This document shows, in pieces, positions 1 to 9,719 of a stretch of 64,000 nt of DNA (position 1 is its first letter; every line of letters begins with the position of its first letter). Both the position numbers and the translations under genes were made by a program. Below the pieces are notes generated by a model, which was given only the letters and a program-made list of their open reading frames with translations, was not told where the DNA came from and did no database searches. The stretch is from Nostoc sp. NMS2. Lineage in GTDB: Bacteria > Cyanobacteriota > Cyanobacteriia > Cyanobacteriales > Nostocaceae. The stretch spans positions 1 to 64,000 of the forward strand of contig NZ_JABXKH010000161.1 in assembly GCF_017115105.1 (NCBI RefSeq). The letters run 5' to 3'.

Positions 1-119
1 CTACCAATCTACATTCTGATTTTTTCTTTCTACCCCGATTTACCGAGCGGATACATTAAGCAACTATTTAAAATACATTTATTTGCTACCCAATACAAAA
101 TTGTTAATAGTTTTACATA

Positions 120-160
120 ATTCATTCACTGTGTAACTGTAAGCCACACAGTGAATGAAT
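120..160. terminator. Perfect 15-bp hairpin at the end of murD
   Basis: The arms ATTCATTCACTGTGT (120-134) and ACACAGTGAATGAAT (146-160) are perfect inverted complements around an 11-nt loop. The right arm touches the murD stop codon. There is no strong U-tract on the minus strand after it, so it may be a 3'-end stabiliser or a weak terminator. Upstream, 1-119 holds no gene I can see. Confidence 0.55.
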
Positions 161-1680
161 TATAGGGAGGATGAAAGAATCGAGTTGTATTGAAGCCTTA
201 CTCCTCCCGCCCAATCAAGGCACAACTGACGGAAACGATCGCCCCGCACTTCAAAATTCGGGTATTGGTCGAAACTCGCACAAGCTGGAGATAGCAACAC
301 CACAGACGCTTGATACTCCTTGGCTAATTCCGCCGACTTGGGAATTGCCCTTTCCATAGTTTCCACAATATGGTATGAATAATACCCCACCTCTTGGAGG
401 CGTTTGGCAAATGCGGGTGCAGCAGAGCCAATCAATAACACAGCAGCAGCTTTGGTTTGGATTTGTGCTAGCCAGCCAGTATCATCACCTGCTTTGGCTT
501 CTCCACCTGCAATTAAAATCGCTGGACTTTTTACAGATGCTAAACCAACTTCGGCCGCATCGTAGTTGGTAGCTTTGCTGTCGTTAATGAAATCGATACC
601 TTCCCAAGTGCAGATATGCTCCAAACGATGAGGAACGCCAGGGAATTCTTGAATTGCAAATGCGATCGCATCACGATTAATTCCTGCTAATCGTGCCGTT
701 GCTACTGCCATCAAGAGATTTTGCTGATTATGTTCTCCCACCATCCGCAAAGTAGATACTTTCACAATCGGTTCTGGTGCAGAGGTTGCAGTCAATTTTT
801 CCACAACCCAGCCATCCTCGATGTAAAAGCCTTTTTCGCTAATCAGGAAATCTTTTCCTCTGACACTTGTCCAATAAGCATTAGGCCAAGCACTTAAACC
901 TTGTTGGCTCAAGTAGGCATCATCGCCATTGAACACTTGCAACTCTGACTGATGCAATAGTTTGGCTTTGATGTTGTAATAGTTCTCTAAAGTCTTATGG
1001 CGACTCAGATGATCCGGCGTGAAAGTCGTCCAAACACCGATCCGGGGAGCAAGAGAACTGGAGGATTCTATTTGATAGCTGCTAACTTCCGCAATCACCC
1101 AATCAATATGATTTTGGATTTTAGATACTTCGACTTTGCTCAGTACAAGTTTTGGATTTTGGATTGGAGTTACCCCACCTCTTTCCCTATCCCTCTGTTC
1201 CCTATCTCCTGTCCCCTGTCCCCTGTAAGATAGGGCAACTTCACAAGCGGCGTAGCCAATGTTACCGCAGGCGGGTGCATCTAATTGTGCTGCTTGAAAA
1301 ATGGCAGCAATTAAAGCTGTGGTAGTAGTTTTACCGTTAGTACCTGTAATTCCTACCCAAGGTAGCGATTGCAAATTTCGCCAAGCGAGTTCCATTTCCC
1401 CAATGGTTTCAATACCTAATTGGCGTGCCTTGATTAATACGGGAATATCCCAAGGTACGCCAGGACTAACAACTATTAATTGAGGTAAATTATCACCATT
1501 TAATTCTAGGGATTGGCCAAGTTTAACGGTTATTTGCTCGGCAGCGAGTTCTTGTTGTTGTTGTAGGAGGGTTTCGGAGGTGTTGCCATCACTTAGCTCT
1601 ACCTCCCAACCTTCCCGTTTCAACAATCTCGCCGCAGCAACACCGGACTTTCCCAATCCAATAACATGAGCTTTGGACAT
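160..1680 (-). CDS. murD: UDP-N-acetylmuramoyl-L-alanine--D-glutamate ligase
   Basis: Cytoplasmic Mur ligase that adds D-glutamate to UDP-MurNAc-L-Ala in peptidoglycan precursor synthesis. An N-terminal Rossmann-like segment (VIGLGKSG, residues 6-13) is followed by the ATP-binding motif TGTNGKT (112-118), the Mur-ligase signature EVSSYQIE (about 198-205) and a C-terminal ligase domain with NDSKATN. The length (506 aa) exceeds the usual ~450-460 because about 39 residues (153-191) are translated from dispersed repeats inserted between the CGNIG and [10 protein letters not shown] blocks. The reading frame stays open, so the protein is probably functional with a surface loop. The ATG start gives the standard [11 protein letters not shown]-terminus. 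Confidence 0.96.
   Translation of the reverse strand: MSKAHVIGLGKSGVAAARLLKREGWEVELSDGNTSETLLQQQQELAAEQITVKLGQSLELNGDNLPQLIVVSPGVPWDIPVLIKARQLGIETIGEMELAWRNLQSLPWVGITGTNGKTTTTALIAAIFQAAQLDAPACGNIGYAACEVALSYRGQGTGDREQRDRERGGVTPIQNPKLVLSKVEVSKIQNHIDWVIAEVSSYQIESSSSLAPRIGVWTTFTPDHLSRHKTLENYYNIKAKLLHQSELQVFNGDDAYLSQQGLSAWPNAYWTSVRGKDFLISEKGFYIEDGWVVEKLTATSAPEPIVKVSTLRMVGEHNQQNLLMAVATARLAGINRDAIAFAIQEFPGVPHRLEHICTWEGIDFINDSKATNYDAAEVGLASVKSPAILIAGGEAKAGDDTGWLAQIQTKAAAVLLIGSAAPAFAKRLQEVGYYSYHIVETMERAIPKSAELAKEYQASVVLLSPACASFDQYPNFEVRGDRFRQLCLDWAGGVRLQYNSILSSSL
1108..1228. repeat. Mosaic of dispersed repeats inserted in frame in murD
   Basis: This stretch contains a ttttggatttt-type repeat, a truncated copy (1127-1150) of the acttcgact...cagtacaagt palindromic repeat seen at several intergenic places, another ttttggattttgga unit, and a pyrimidine-rich tct/ccc tract. 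None of this has counterparts in the conserved parts of MurD, and it is translated in frame. Confidence 0.75.
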
Positions 1681-1764
1681 AGATTGCAGCAGAGTGTCCC
1701 TGGTTAAGCACTCCCTATAGTAGCGTTTCTTGGCAAAAATTACACAACTTTTTGTTGACCTACG

Positions 1765-3954
1765 CTACAGATTTTTGACGATCGCACCAAAGTCAGCTAA
1801 AACACGGGCATGATTCCGAACTAATCCCAGTAAGTGTAATCGATTCCGCTTAATTTCTGGATCGGAATCCATTACTAAAACGCTGTCTGGCCCATCAAAG
1901 AAGTTACTAACTGTGGGAGCAATTTTTGCTAATGCTGCTACTAACAGTTGATAATTTCGTGTCTGCTGGGCTGTTTGAGTTTGCGGTACTGATTCGATTA
2001 AGGCATTATACAAGGCTGCTTCAGAGGGCTTTTGGAATAATTCTGGACGAACTACGGATGTTGGTTCTAGCTGTTTTGTATCCAAATCACCTTGGGCGGC
2101 TAATCGTGTGGAACGGTTAACGGTTTCGTAGATGTTATCTAAGGTACTGTCGTTACGGATTTGTTGTAAGTATAAGGCGCGATCGCGGACATCTAATAAA
2201 TCCTTTAATGTCCGTTCTGTGTATTCTGGGTCATTTTCTCCCAAAACTGCATTTACCAAGTCGTAATCAATCTGTTTTTCTTCTTGCAATAAAGTACGGA
2301 TGCGTTGTAAGAAAAACTCTTGTAATGCTGCGGTTAGTGATGCCCGATCTTTTTGATATTTCGCGGCAAAATCTGTTGCTATTTGCGCCAATAAATCATC
2401 TAAATTTATCGGCAGATTATAAAACCAAGTAATTTTAACTACAGCATTGGCAGCCCGACGCAAGGCGAATGGATCGGAGGAACCAGAGGGAATTAAACCT
2501 AAACCAAAGATACTTACCAAGGTATCTAATCTATCTGCCAAACCGACAATTTGACCTGTAAGTGTGTCGGGTAAATTATCACCGGCTCCTGTTGGCAAAT
2601 AATGTTGATAAATTGCCTTTGCTACTTCGGCATCTTCACCACTTGCTAAGGCATATTTTTCTCCCATAATGCCTTGCAATTCGGGGAATTCATACACCAT
2701 TTGAGTTACCAAATCTGCTTTACATAATAAAGCAGCACGTTGGATTCTTTTGCTTTGATTTTCAGCTAATTTTAATTGACTGCTAATTTGCTCGGCAATC
2801 TTTACTACTCTATCTATCTTGGTACGTACCGAGCCCAATTCTTCTTGGAAAGTGACTTTTTCTAACTGGGGTAAAAAGCTATCTATTGGCTTAGTTAAAT
2901 CAGCTTCGTAGAAAAATCTGCCATCAGCTAATCTAGCGCGAATTACCCTTTCATTCCCGACGGCAACAATATCTGATTTTTTGGGATCGCCGTTAGAAAT
3001 AGTGATGAAATTGGGCAATAATTCTTGCTCAAAACTACCTGGTTTGAATACAGGAAAATAACGTTGATGAGTTACCATGACTTCAGTAATTACTTCAGTT
3101 GGTAATTCTAAAAATTCTGGTTCAAATTTCCCAACAACTGTAGAAGGATATTCTACAAGGTTGGTTACTTCCGCTAACAAATCGGGGTAAATGACTGTAT
3201 AACCGCTTAAACTTTCTGCTACTGCCTTTACTTGCTCTTTGATTAGATTTTCCCGTTCTTCTGGGTCAACGGTGACATAAGCAGACTTGAGGGCGGTAAC
3301 ATAATCAGTAGCTTGAGCAATTGTCACAGGTTCAGGATGTAAGACGCGATGACCTTGAGAAATGCGATCGCTCTGAATCGTTTTAGAACCATTCACCAAT
3401 TCTAACGGTAGCACCGTCTCATCTAACAAAGCTACCAGCCAGCGAATTGGTCGAGAAAACCTCCCATCCCCATCTCCCCAACGCATTAACCGCTTACCTT
3501 CTAAACCCCAAATCCACTGGGGAACAAGTTCTGTCAAAATTTCTGCTATGGGACGACCAGGAATTCTTTTTTGCACAAATACAAATTCCCCTTTGTCAGT
3601 GGGGCGAACAGACAGCGCATCCAGTTCCACACCTTGCTTTTTGGCAAAGCCTGCTGCTGCTGCTGTTGGCTGACCATCTTTAAAGGCGGCTTGGGCGGGG
3701 GGCCCTTTAATTTCTTCTTCTCGATCTGGTTGCTGCAATGGTAGCCCTGTAATCACTACCGCCAGTCGCCGGGGAGTACCGTACACCTGGACACTTTCGC
3801 CCTTGAGACTATTTACTTCCAGGCTTTGGGGAATGCGTTCCTGCCATTGCACTAAAGCATCACTGAGAAAACTTGCAGGTAGTTCTTCTGTACCAACTTC
3901 TAATAGAAACGCTAAATTTCCTGATATATCAACACTCTTAACCTTTGCCATCAT
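1765..3954 (-). CDS. glyS: Glycine--tRNA ligase beta subunit
   Basis: Beta subunit of the heterotetrameric (alpha2beta2) bacterial glycyl-tRNA synthetase, which charges tRNA-Gly together with GlyQ. The N-terminal [15 protein letters not shown] block is diagnostic, and the full length (~729 aa) matches the family, including the HD-like middle region and the C-terminal anticodon-binding-like helical domain. I place the start at the ATG pair at 3954/3951 (M-MAKVKS); a TTG at 3966 is possible but lacks support. glyQ is not in the window. A diverged fragment of the same 5' region occurs at 6333-6422. Confidence 0.96.
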   Translation of the reverse strand: MMAKVKSVDISGNLAFLLEVGTEELPASFLSDALVQWQERIPQSLEVNSLKGESVQVYGTPRRLAVVITGLPLQQPDREEEIKGPPAQAAFKDGQPTAAAAGFAKKQGVELDALSVRPTDKGEFVFVQKRIPGRPIAEILTELVPQWIWGLEGKRLMRWGDGDGRFSRPIRWLVALLDETVLPLELVNGSKTIQSDRISQGHRVLHPEPVTIAQATDYVTALKSAYVTVDPEERENLIKEQVKAVAESLSGYTVIYPDLLAEVTNLVEYPSTVVGKFEPEFLELPTEVITEVMVTHQRYFPVFKPGSFEQELLPNFITISNGDPKKSDIVAVGNERVIRARLADGRFFYEADLTKPIDSFLPQLEKVTFQEELGSVRTKIDRVVKIAEQISSQLKLAENQSKRIQRAALLCKADLVTQMVYEFPELQGIMGEKYALASGEDAEVAKAIYQHYLPTGAGDNLPDTLTGQIVGLADRLDTLVSIFGLGLIPSGSSDPFALRRAANAVVKITWFYNLPINLDDLLAQIATDFAAKYQKDRASLTAALQEFFLQRIRTLLQEEKQIDYDLVNAVLGENDPEYTERTLKDLLDVRDRALYLQQIRNDSTLDNIYETVNRSTRLAAQGDLDTKQLEPTSVVRPELFQKPSEAALYNALIESVPQTQTAQQTRNYQLLVAALAKIAPTVSNFFDGPDSVLVMDSDPEIKRNRLHLLGLVRNHARVLADFGAIVKNL

Positions 3955-4216
3955 AATACTACACAAAAGATATATGATATTAGACTATTTAAGTGTGTAG
4001 CGCTACTTATTGAGTACCAAATAATACTTAAAGGCTACACTAACTTTTGTACCACCAAAATTATATATCTGTTGGATGTTGAAAGTTGATTAGACAAATA
4101 CTTCAAAGGCATACACTAAGTTTTTTCTCTTCAAAAGTGGAAACAGGGAAGTTAGCCGGTCTTGAAGTGTAAGATCAAACAATTAAATAAGTGTTATATT
4201 AATCACACGTTTAGAT

Positions 4217-4972
4217 ATGCTCAAAAAATCGATTATTGCTTGTGTAGCAGCTTTAGGTGCGCTACTACCATGTAGTGTGGATGCTGCTGAACTTAATCCA
4301 CATGCGTATGCTCTTCAGCGTTTTAGCGGTTATAATCATGGTGGTTATGCCCGTTTGGTAAACGGACAGGAAGATTTAAACCCCTCAACTTCGTGTTCGA
4401 CCGCAGTACAACGTCCTTCAATAAACAAAGAGATGTGGGTAATTCTGCGTGATGATAATGTAGCTACCGAGTGGATCGAAGCAGGACAAAAAAAAGGTTT
4501 ACAACTTAAAGATCTTTCAGTAAACGGTAATGATACGAATCCACAGCAGATTTACTGGGGAGGTCATTTTATAGGCAGAGCCATATTTGAAAGTACTACA
4601 GGGCAAGTTACATTTAGAGCAACTCCATACAGCAATATATGCCCTACGGGTAGTGCTACTTACCAAATAAAACAAACTGGTATTGATGGTGAATGGATTG
4701 TATATATCAATGGTAATCAAGCGTTGACCATCAGTAACACAGGTTATAGCGAGGCTCTATACATTGATCTCGGACTTGAATCAAAAGATAATTTAAATAC
4801 ATTTACAAGTGGAACCTACGCCGATTTATGGCAAAGACTCAGCCTCAGCAACACTTGGACAAATGTTAGTAACAGTCCTACTGCTGTGACTGACAGAGAT
4901 GCCAATATTTATAACGGCATGAATTCCACTTACAGTTCGAGTCTTAATCGTGTTACCTTAACACATAACTAA
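4217..4972 (+). CDS. Secreted protein of unknown function
   Basis: I do not recognise the family. The 251-aa product starts with a clear signal peptide: basic MLKKS, a hydrophobic core of about 14 residues, then a likely cleavage after VDA-A near residue 24. The mature part is rich in Gly, Asn, Ser and Thr, is predicted mostly beta by eye, and has Cys at about 59 and 141 that could form a disulphide in the periplasm. A second secreted gene follows 29 bp downstream on the same strand, so they may share a transcript. The neighbouring IS remnant and glyS fragment suggest a recombined accessory locus. Confidence 0.7.
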   Translation: MLKKSIIACVAALGALLPCSVDAAELNPHAYALQRFSGYNHGGYARLVNGQEDLNPSTSCSTAVQRPSINKEMWVILRDDNVATEWIEAGQKKGLQLKDLSVNGNDTNPQQIYWGGHFIGRAIFESTTGQVTFRATPYSNICPTGSATYQIKQTGIDGEWIVYINGNQALTISNTGYSEALYIDLGLESKDNLNTFTSGTYADLWQRLSLSNTWTNVSNSPTAVTDRDANIYNGMNSTYSSSLNRVTLTHN

Positions 4973-5001
4973 CTGGCTATCTAGTAACTATTGTAGTAAA
5001 G

Positions 5002-5514
5002 ATGATGAAATCATTTAAACAGGCACTTTTGATTATTTTAATCCTGTCGGCTGCTGTGGGTTCTATAGCACTTGTCTCAACAACAAGTTTTGCTATTAAC
5101 GAGGAACAGCAACAGCCAGAAACAAATCCTCCTTTACCTGCAAAATATGGCGACAACTCAAACAAATCTGATAGCGGATTTAAACTAAAAACACAAGATG
5201 AGGTAACTAAACTTTTAGGCAATCGAAAAATGAAAGAAATTAAATTCCTCAAGTGGAAAGATGCTAAACCTGCAACAGAAGATAACCCCGATATTGACGG
5301 GAACCGTAAGGTTTGGAAAGTTACGGCTGATTATGTAGGTGGCATCGATTTTGATAGTGGGCGTTGTAAATCAAATGCCAACTTGACTCAAGTACTTGAT
5401 GCCGAAACTGGTGATAATCTAATGTTTGAAGTCCGTTGTCCTAAAGGTAGCTTTGAGTCTGATCACCCTAAGCCTACAGCTGAAGAATTAAGAATTTTAG
5501 AAAACTCTAGGTAA
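5002..5514 (+). CDS. Small secreted protein of unknown function
   Basis: A 170-aa product with an N-terminal signal peptide (MMKSFKQ followed by a long hydrophobic stretch and a likely cleavage near TSFA-I, residue ~31). The mature part starts with a Gln/Pro/Asn-rich linker and continues as a charged domain with two Cys (in GRCKSN and VRCPKG), possibly disulphide-bonded. It lies 29 bp after another secreted unknown and may be co-transcribed with it. I cannot assign a function. Confidence 0.65.
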   Translation: MMKSFKQALLIILILSAAVGSIALVSTTSFAINEEQQQPETNPPLPAKYGDNSNKSDSGFKLKTQDEVTKLLGNRKMKEIKFLKWKDAKPATEDNPDIDGNRKVWKVTADYVGGIDFDSGRCKSNANLTQVLDAETGDNLMFEVRCPKGSFESDHPKPTAEELRILENSR

Positions 5515-5713
5515 CAGTATTTTAATAGGACTAGCCCTTTCAAGGTAGTGAAACTCCTAACGAAGATTGGTTATTTCAACCTTCAAAAAGCTAAAATATG
5601 AGTGAATAGCTCAAGATTATAGTACTGAGATAACGGATCTTTGTTGGGCACATTTAACGGGCTATAGCGGTTCTCGGTTGAGTGAGGTACACCCGTAGGC
5701 ACACGGCAGTGCC

Positions 5714-5730
5714 CATTGGTGTCAACTTAA
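5714..5730. repeat. IS4-type terminal inverted repeat end
   Basis: CATTGGTGTCAACTTAA sits 39 bp outside the 3' end of the transposase remnant. The same 17-mer, with at most one change, forms both ends of the MITE at 53215-53545. This marks it as the right end of the IS that supplied the remnant. I found no matching left end upstream of the transposase. Confidence 0.65.
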
Positions 5731-5769
5731 GAAGATTTTGCCCAAATTTGTTGGGTGTAAGCGTCAATC

Positions 5770-6192
5770 TCAAGGGTGACGCTTACGCCTAGTTTTAACT
5801 AATCCAAAGAGCTTTCGATGTTTGACAAGATAAGGAACAGCCTCAGAGGCATCACCACGGAGAACAGCTTTGGAAAAATGGTATAAACTACGGAAAACCA
5901 TCTCTGTATAAATTCGGTCTAAAGTTTGGTTGAGAGCGATCGCTACATCGATACACAATTGGTTTTGAACAGCATAAAAAATCCAAGTAGCTAGAATTTG
6001 GATTTGTACGCCATTTGTATCACCCACCCAGATATAAGCTAAACCTAAAAGCCGTTTTGTGAGCAGAAAAGCATCTTCCACACGCCAACGCCTGCGATAT
6101 AGTTCACAGACTTGTTGTGCAGATAAAATTTGCGGATTGAGTACATTTGTCAGGTAGTAATACCAAGTCGAACCCCATAAAACAGAAACCAA
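5770..6192 (-). pseudogene. Transposase remnant, IS4 family (C-terminal part)
   Basis: The translated stretch carries the IS4-family YREK signature with correct spacing: Y, two residues, R, three residues, E, six residues, K in YRRRWRVEDAFLLTK. It is followed by the C-terminal helices normally after the catalytic glutamate. Only about 140 residues remain. Upstream on the minus strand, homologous sequence continues in another frame (VYRQIAGLRDSFG) and hits a stop, so there is a frameshift, and the N-terminal catalytic aspartates are missing. It is not an active gene. A matching terminal repeat lies at 5714-5730. Confidence 0.75.
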
Positions 6193-6332
6193 ACGAATCT
6201 CTTAATCCTGCAATCTGACGATAAACTAAACTCACAACAATTGCGATCATTACTGGCAATGTTAATATTCGCGATGCCTGCGGCGGGCTGCGCCTACGAC
6301 AGATGTAGTTTTTCAAATTATCTATATTTGGT

Positions 6333-6422
6333 CTTTCCTATCAATCGCTCTCGCCACTGTATTAAGGCATCACTGAGAAAGCTTGCAGGTAATTCTTCTG
6401 TACCAACTTCTAATAGAAACGC
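6333..6422 (-). pseudogene. Fragment of a second glyS (5' end)
   Basis: Positions 6351-6422 match glyS 3841-3912 at 64 of 72 bases by eye, in the same relative orientation. Read on the minus strand it still encodes the GlyRS-beta start [20 protein letters not shown], then [10 protein letters not shown]. The differences are synonymous or conservative (V to I, Q to R), so this is a relic of a diverged glyS copy, not a fresh duplication. It breaks off on both sides. Confidence 0.7.
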
Positions 6423-7500
6423 AGGCATAGGTCACTGTTTTCAACTTTGCGTAGCTCAACTTTATCAGTTATTCTCAGGCGATCGCTCGTGATTTTTAGG
6501 TAATAAACCTTGCTATATACATCAAAATGGATAAAGTTGAGCTTAGTTTTGTTAGATAAACTTGACATCTTCTCGAAAACTTTAAAAAATAAGTGTTTGT
6601 CTTCATGTAGTTGTTATATTTACCCATTCTCTCATGTAGTATTTTCTTATATATATTTCTATCGTAAAGTTTAGTGTTGTTTGATGCACTGATATTTGCA
6701 TCATGCTAATAAATCTTGGAGTTATAACAATGAGAAATATTTTCAGTGAACTGGTGAATTTATCATCCAACCCGATCGGTTAGCGATCGCTCGAATACTT
6801 GTTTTCATAAATATTCGAGCGATTATAATCAAAAATATTTTCGCCACAATCGCTCTGACCATAGCAATCATTGCTACTTTTAGTATTGCGTAAGTGTAGC
6901 CCGCCACAGGTATCCCTAGTATTACTAACAACCCAAATAAAGCTGTTGATATCAAGTTGAACTGCCAAGGTGATATTGCGATACATTGCAGTTTTTTCCA
7001 GTTACAGCTTTAGTTACGAATTACGAATTACGAATTACGAATTACGAATTATCTTAATGCAATACTGATTACTTGGTTAAAAATACTTCATGTGCCAGTT
7101 CACAAGGCGGAATGCAGGTTATATGCATGATATTAAGTCTCATGCTACAATCCCCTCAGTGTAAATTTAACCACTCAATTCACTTTTAAATAAGTGAGCA
7201 ACTATCGCATATATGGGAAGGAACTTAAATAAGTGAACGGTCAAAATTTATTAGTTAACACTGGTAGCTTTTAAATATACGATTGCGAAACTTTATCCAA
7301 CCAGAAAACCTGATAATTGATAACTAATAACTGTTAAAATCCACCTAGAAATTTTCTCAGCATTGCTTACCGCAATTGTGATTTTAGAAAATCATAATCT
7401 AATCACAAACTAAATTAAATAATAAAAGTTATAGCCTTTACTGAAGTTAGCAATAAATCCGCTTATCTCAGGCTGTATTTACCAAATTTATAAATAGCTC
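6423..7500. other. Long AT-rich stretch without a convincing gene
   Basis: This holds a hairpin at 6786-6823 (arms ATCGCTCGAATA and TATTCGAGCGAT), a possible 17-codon ORF at 6730-6783 (MRNIFSELVNLSSNPIG), a hydrophobic frame (about 6791-6892) that has no start, and a heptamer array at 7015-7050. The last ~250 bases are the AT-rich leader of the downstream glycosyltransferase. I see no conserved protein in either strand. Confidence 0.5.
7015..7050. repeat. Tandem heptamer repeat (gaattac units)
   Basis: Five consecutive copies of the 7-mer equivalent to attcgta on the other strand. The same short tandemly repeated repetitive sequence occurs at 14840-14870, 27487-27524, 43912-43941, 48559-48589 and 56847-56880, nearly always just outside a gene. 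Confidence 0.85.
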
Positions 7501-8790
7501 ATGCACATTCTGATATATTCCTACAACTATCATCCAGAGCCGATTGGAATTGCTCCCTTAATGACCGAATTGGCAGAAGGACTAGTAAAGCGAGGTCATG
7601 AAGTGCGGGTAATTACTGGAATGCCCAACTATCCTCAGCGCCAAATTTACGATGGTTATCAGGGTCAATGGTACGTTACTGAACAAAAAAATGGTGTTAC
7701 AATTCAGCGAAGTTACCTCAGAATTAAGTCTAAACCTAACCTTGTAGATCGTCTGTTGCTGGAATTAAGCTTTGTTTTCACAAGCTTGCCTCAAGCCTTT
7801 AGAGGTGAACGTCCAGATGTGATTATTTTAACAGTACCGCCTTTACTAGGTATCTTACCAGCAACAGTATTTGGTTGGCTATACAACTGCCCCATAGTTC
7901 TAAATGTGCAAGATATATTACCAGAAGCTGCTGTGCGTGTCGGGCTACTGAAAAACAAGTGGATGATCCGAACTCTTGCAGCTTTAGAGAAATTTGCCTA
8001 TCGGACTGCACATACTATTAGTGTTATTGCCGATGGGTTTCGTGAGAATTTAGTGAATAAGGGAGTACCTGTTAATAAAATCGTTTGTATTCCTAATTGG
8101 GTGAATGTAAATTTCATCCACCCTTTACCGAAACAGAACAACTCTTGGATATCTAGCCATCAACTGGATGGGAAATTTATAGTCCTTTATTCAGGCAACA
8201 TTGCTCTAACCCAAGGTTTAGAAACAGTAATAGAAGCAGCAGTTTGCTTACGTCATATCAGAGAAATTGTCTTTGTCATTGTCGGCGAATCAAGAGCATT
8301 GCAAAGGTTGCAAGAGTATTGTCTATTACATGGAGCAGATAATGTTTTGCTGCTACCATTGCAGTCGAGAGAAAAATTACCCGAAATGCTAGCAGCATCT
8401 GATGTAGGGCTGATTGTGCAAAAGCGCAATGTAATTTCGTTCAATATGCCTTCAAAAATACCACTACTATTGGCAAGTGGTCGCCCGATTGTGGGTTCAG
8501 TTCCTGCAACTGGAACTGCTGCTAGAGCGATCGCACTCAGTGGTGGTGGGATAATTGTTGAGCCAGAATCGCCCGATGCAATGGCCGCTGCGGTGCATGA
8601 TTTATATGCTAATCCTACTCTCGGTACGAGGCTAGGTAATGCAGGAAGGCAGTTTGCCGAAGAAAACTATTCCTTAGAGCAAGCACTTGATAGGTATGAA
8701 GGGCTGCTTTCTCATATTGTTGCTAACCGAAAATCAACTGTGGGTATCTTGCCGAAATTGGATTCTAATGAATCAGTTCTAGATGCTTGA
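7501..8790 (+). CDS. Glycosyltransferase family 4 (WcaI-like)
   Basis: A GT-B fold glycosyltransferase, probably acting on exopolysaccharide or a lipid-linked oligosaccharide at the inner face of the membrane. The N-terminal acceptor domain starts with YSYNYHPEPIGIAPLMTELAEGL, typical of the WcaI-type GT4 group. The C-terminal donor-binding domain (about 215-385) has the FIVLYSGNIALTQGLE and IPLLLASGRPIVGS blocks and the acidic residue after GGGIIVEPE. At 429 aa it has family length. It stands alone, preceded by about 1 kb without genes, and is followed by two small hairpins. The sugar donor and product cannot be read from the sequence. Confidence 0.85.
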   Translation: MHILIYSYNYHPEPIGIAPLMTELAEGLVKRGHEVRVITGMPNYPQRQIYDGYQGQWYVTEQKNGVTIQRSYLRIKSKPNLVDRLLLELSFVFTSLPQAFRGERPDVIILTVPPLLGILPATVFGWLYNCPIVLNVQDILPEAAVRVGLLKNKWMIRTLAALEKFAYRTAHTISVIADGFRENLVNKGVPVNKIVCIPNWVNVNFIHPLPKQNNSWISSHQLDGKFIVLYSGNIALTQGLETVIEAAVCLRHIREIVFVIVGESRALQRLQEYCLLHGADNVLLLPLQSREKLPEMLAASDVGLIVQKRNVISFNMPSKIPLLLASGRPIVGSVPATGTAARAIALSGGGIIVEPESPDAMAAAVHDLYANPTLGTRLGNAGRQFAEENYSLEQALDRYEGLLSHIVANRKSTVGILPKLDSNESVLDA

Positions 8791-8845
8791 AGGGCATTAA
8801 GCATGGTCCGCTCACATATAGATAACCCTATTAGGATAAATTAAA

Positions 8846-8885
8846 TCACCCGAATGGGTGAGTTAAAAATCATCCGATTGGATGA
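8846..8885. terminator. Twin short hairpins after the glycosyltransferase
   Basis: TCACCC-gaat-GGGTGA (8846-8861) and TCATCC-gatt-GGATGA (8870-8885) follow the glycosyltransferase stop by about 55 bp. Both have 6-bp stems and 4-nt loops, separated by an A-rich linker. They could act as a terminator or processing signal. Confidence 0.4.
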
Positions 8886-9113
8886 CCTAAGTGTAGGAAG
8901 ATAAGACTCCTCAAAAATAGGACTCTAGAGAACACTATATTGATTACACCTTGTTCTTGGTGAGGATAACTCAATGAAACTCGCAACCTTGATGAATAGA
9001 GCCGAATTAATCAGCGTAGGCATCGCTCCATAGATTTTTCCTCCCTAAGATCAGTATTCAATACGACTCAAGAGGGATAAACTCATCTTTAACTTATACG
9101 AATCTAATTTGCT

Positions 9114-9434
9114 GTGTGGTTACAATGCAAGCAAGCGCTTGCAAACACTTATGGAAAACTTTCCCAATCCACTCGTCTGATTTTATACAAAGCCGACAAA
9201 TCGATGGTTGTGTGCTTGCAGAAAAGTCAAGATAAGGGTGAAGTATCTTCAGACATAGATTTAAAGGAATCTGTAGATAGTTTCACGGGTATGTTGTTTC
9301 ACGGTACTCTGCGTTTTAGTGATATCTTTACCACACTAAATTACAGTCGTGAGTAGTACATGGAAACTTCTTTGAATTTATTTGTGCGCGGTATTACGCA
9401 GTTTGCCATTGTAGGAGGCAGAAAATTCAGTTGA
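9114..9434 (+). pseudogene. TetR-family regulator remnant (C-terminal part)
   Basis: The frame reads a TetR-type C-terminal domain (KGEVSSDIDLKESVDSFTGM...), hits TAG at 9354-9356, and continues in the same frame with YMETSLNLFVRGITQFA to a TGA at 9432. That continuation is what an intact TetR C-terminus looks like. No N-terminal helix-turn-helix is visible in 8890-9113. TetR genes commonly sit upstream of RND pumps, and an RND pump follows here, so this is probably the dead local repressor. The remaining bases to 9719 hold nothing I recognise. Confidence 0.6.
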
Positions 9435-9719
9435 TTCCCTCGCAACAACATAAACCGTGTTTTCTCTAAGAGGGAAAGTGATGGGTTTATACCGACTAAA
9501 AAAGTTTTATAAATTACGCTTTAAAAAAATGATGGGAGTTAAGTAATGTACAAAATAATCATAATGTGCTGAAGAATATTTGTTTGTTTTAGGTACTAGA
9601 CATCGTGAGCGATCGCCCAAATACCCAAATATATATTTGTTATCAACATCAAGAACAAATGCTTTTTTAGCCAAAACATAGATTGCCTAAGTCTAAATCC
9701 ACAAGACGAGAAACCCAAG

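Noticed and set aside
6743-6955. 70-codon hydrophobic minus-strand frame before the glycosyltransferase
   Set aside because: It crosses a perfect hairpin, the opposite strand is also hydrophobic in one frame, and there is no ribosome-binding site; AT-rich DNA gives such frames by chance.
7015-7050. Short direct repeats considered as a CRISPR array
   Set aside because: Units are 7 bp with no spacers; this is the common heptamer repeat type of Nostoc genomes.
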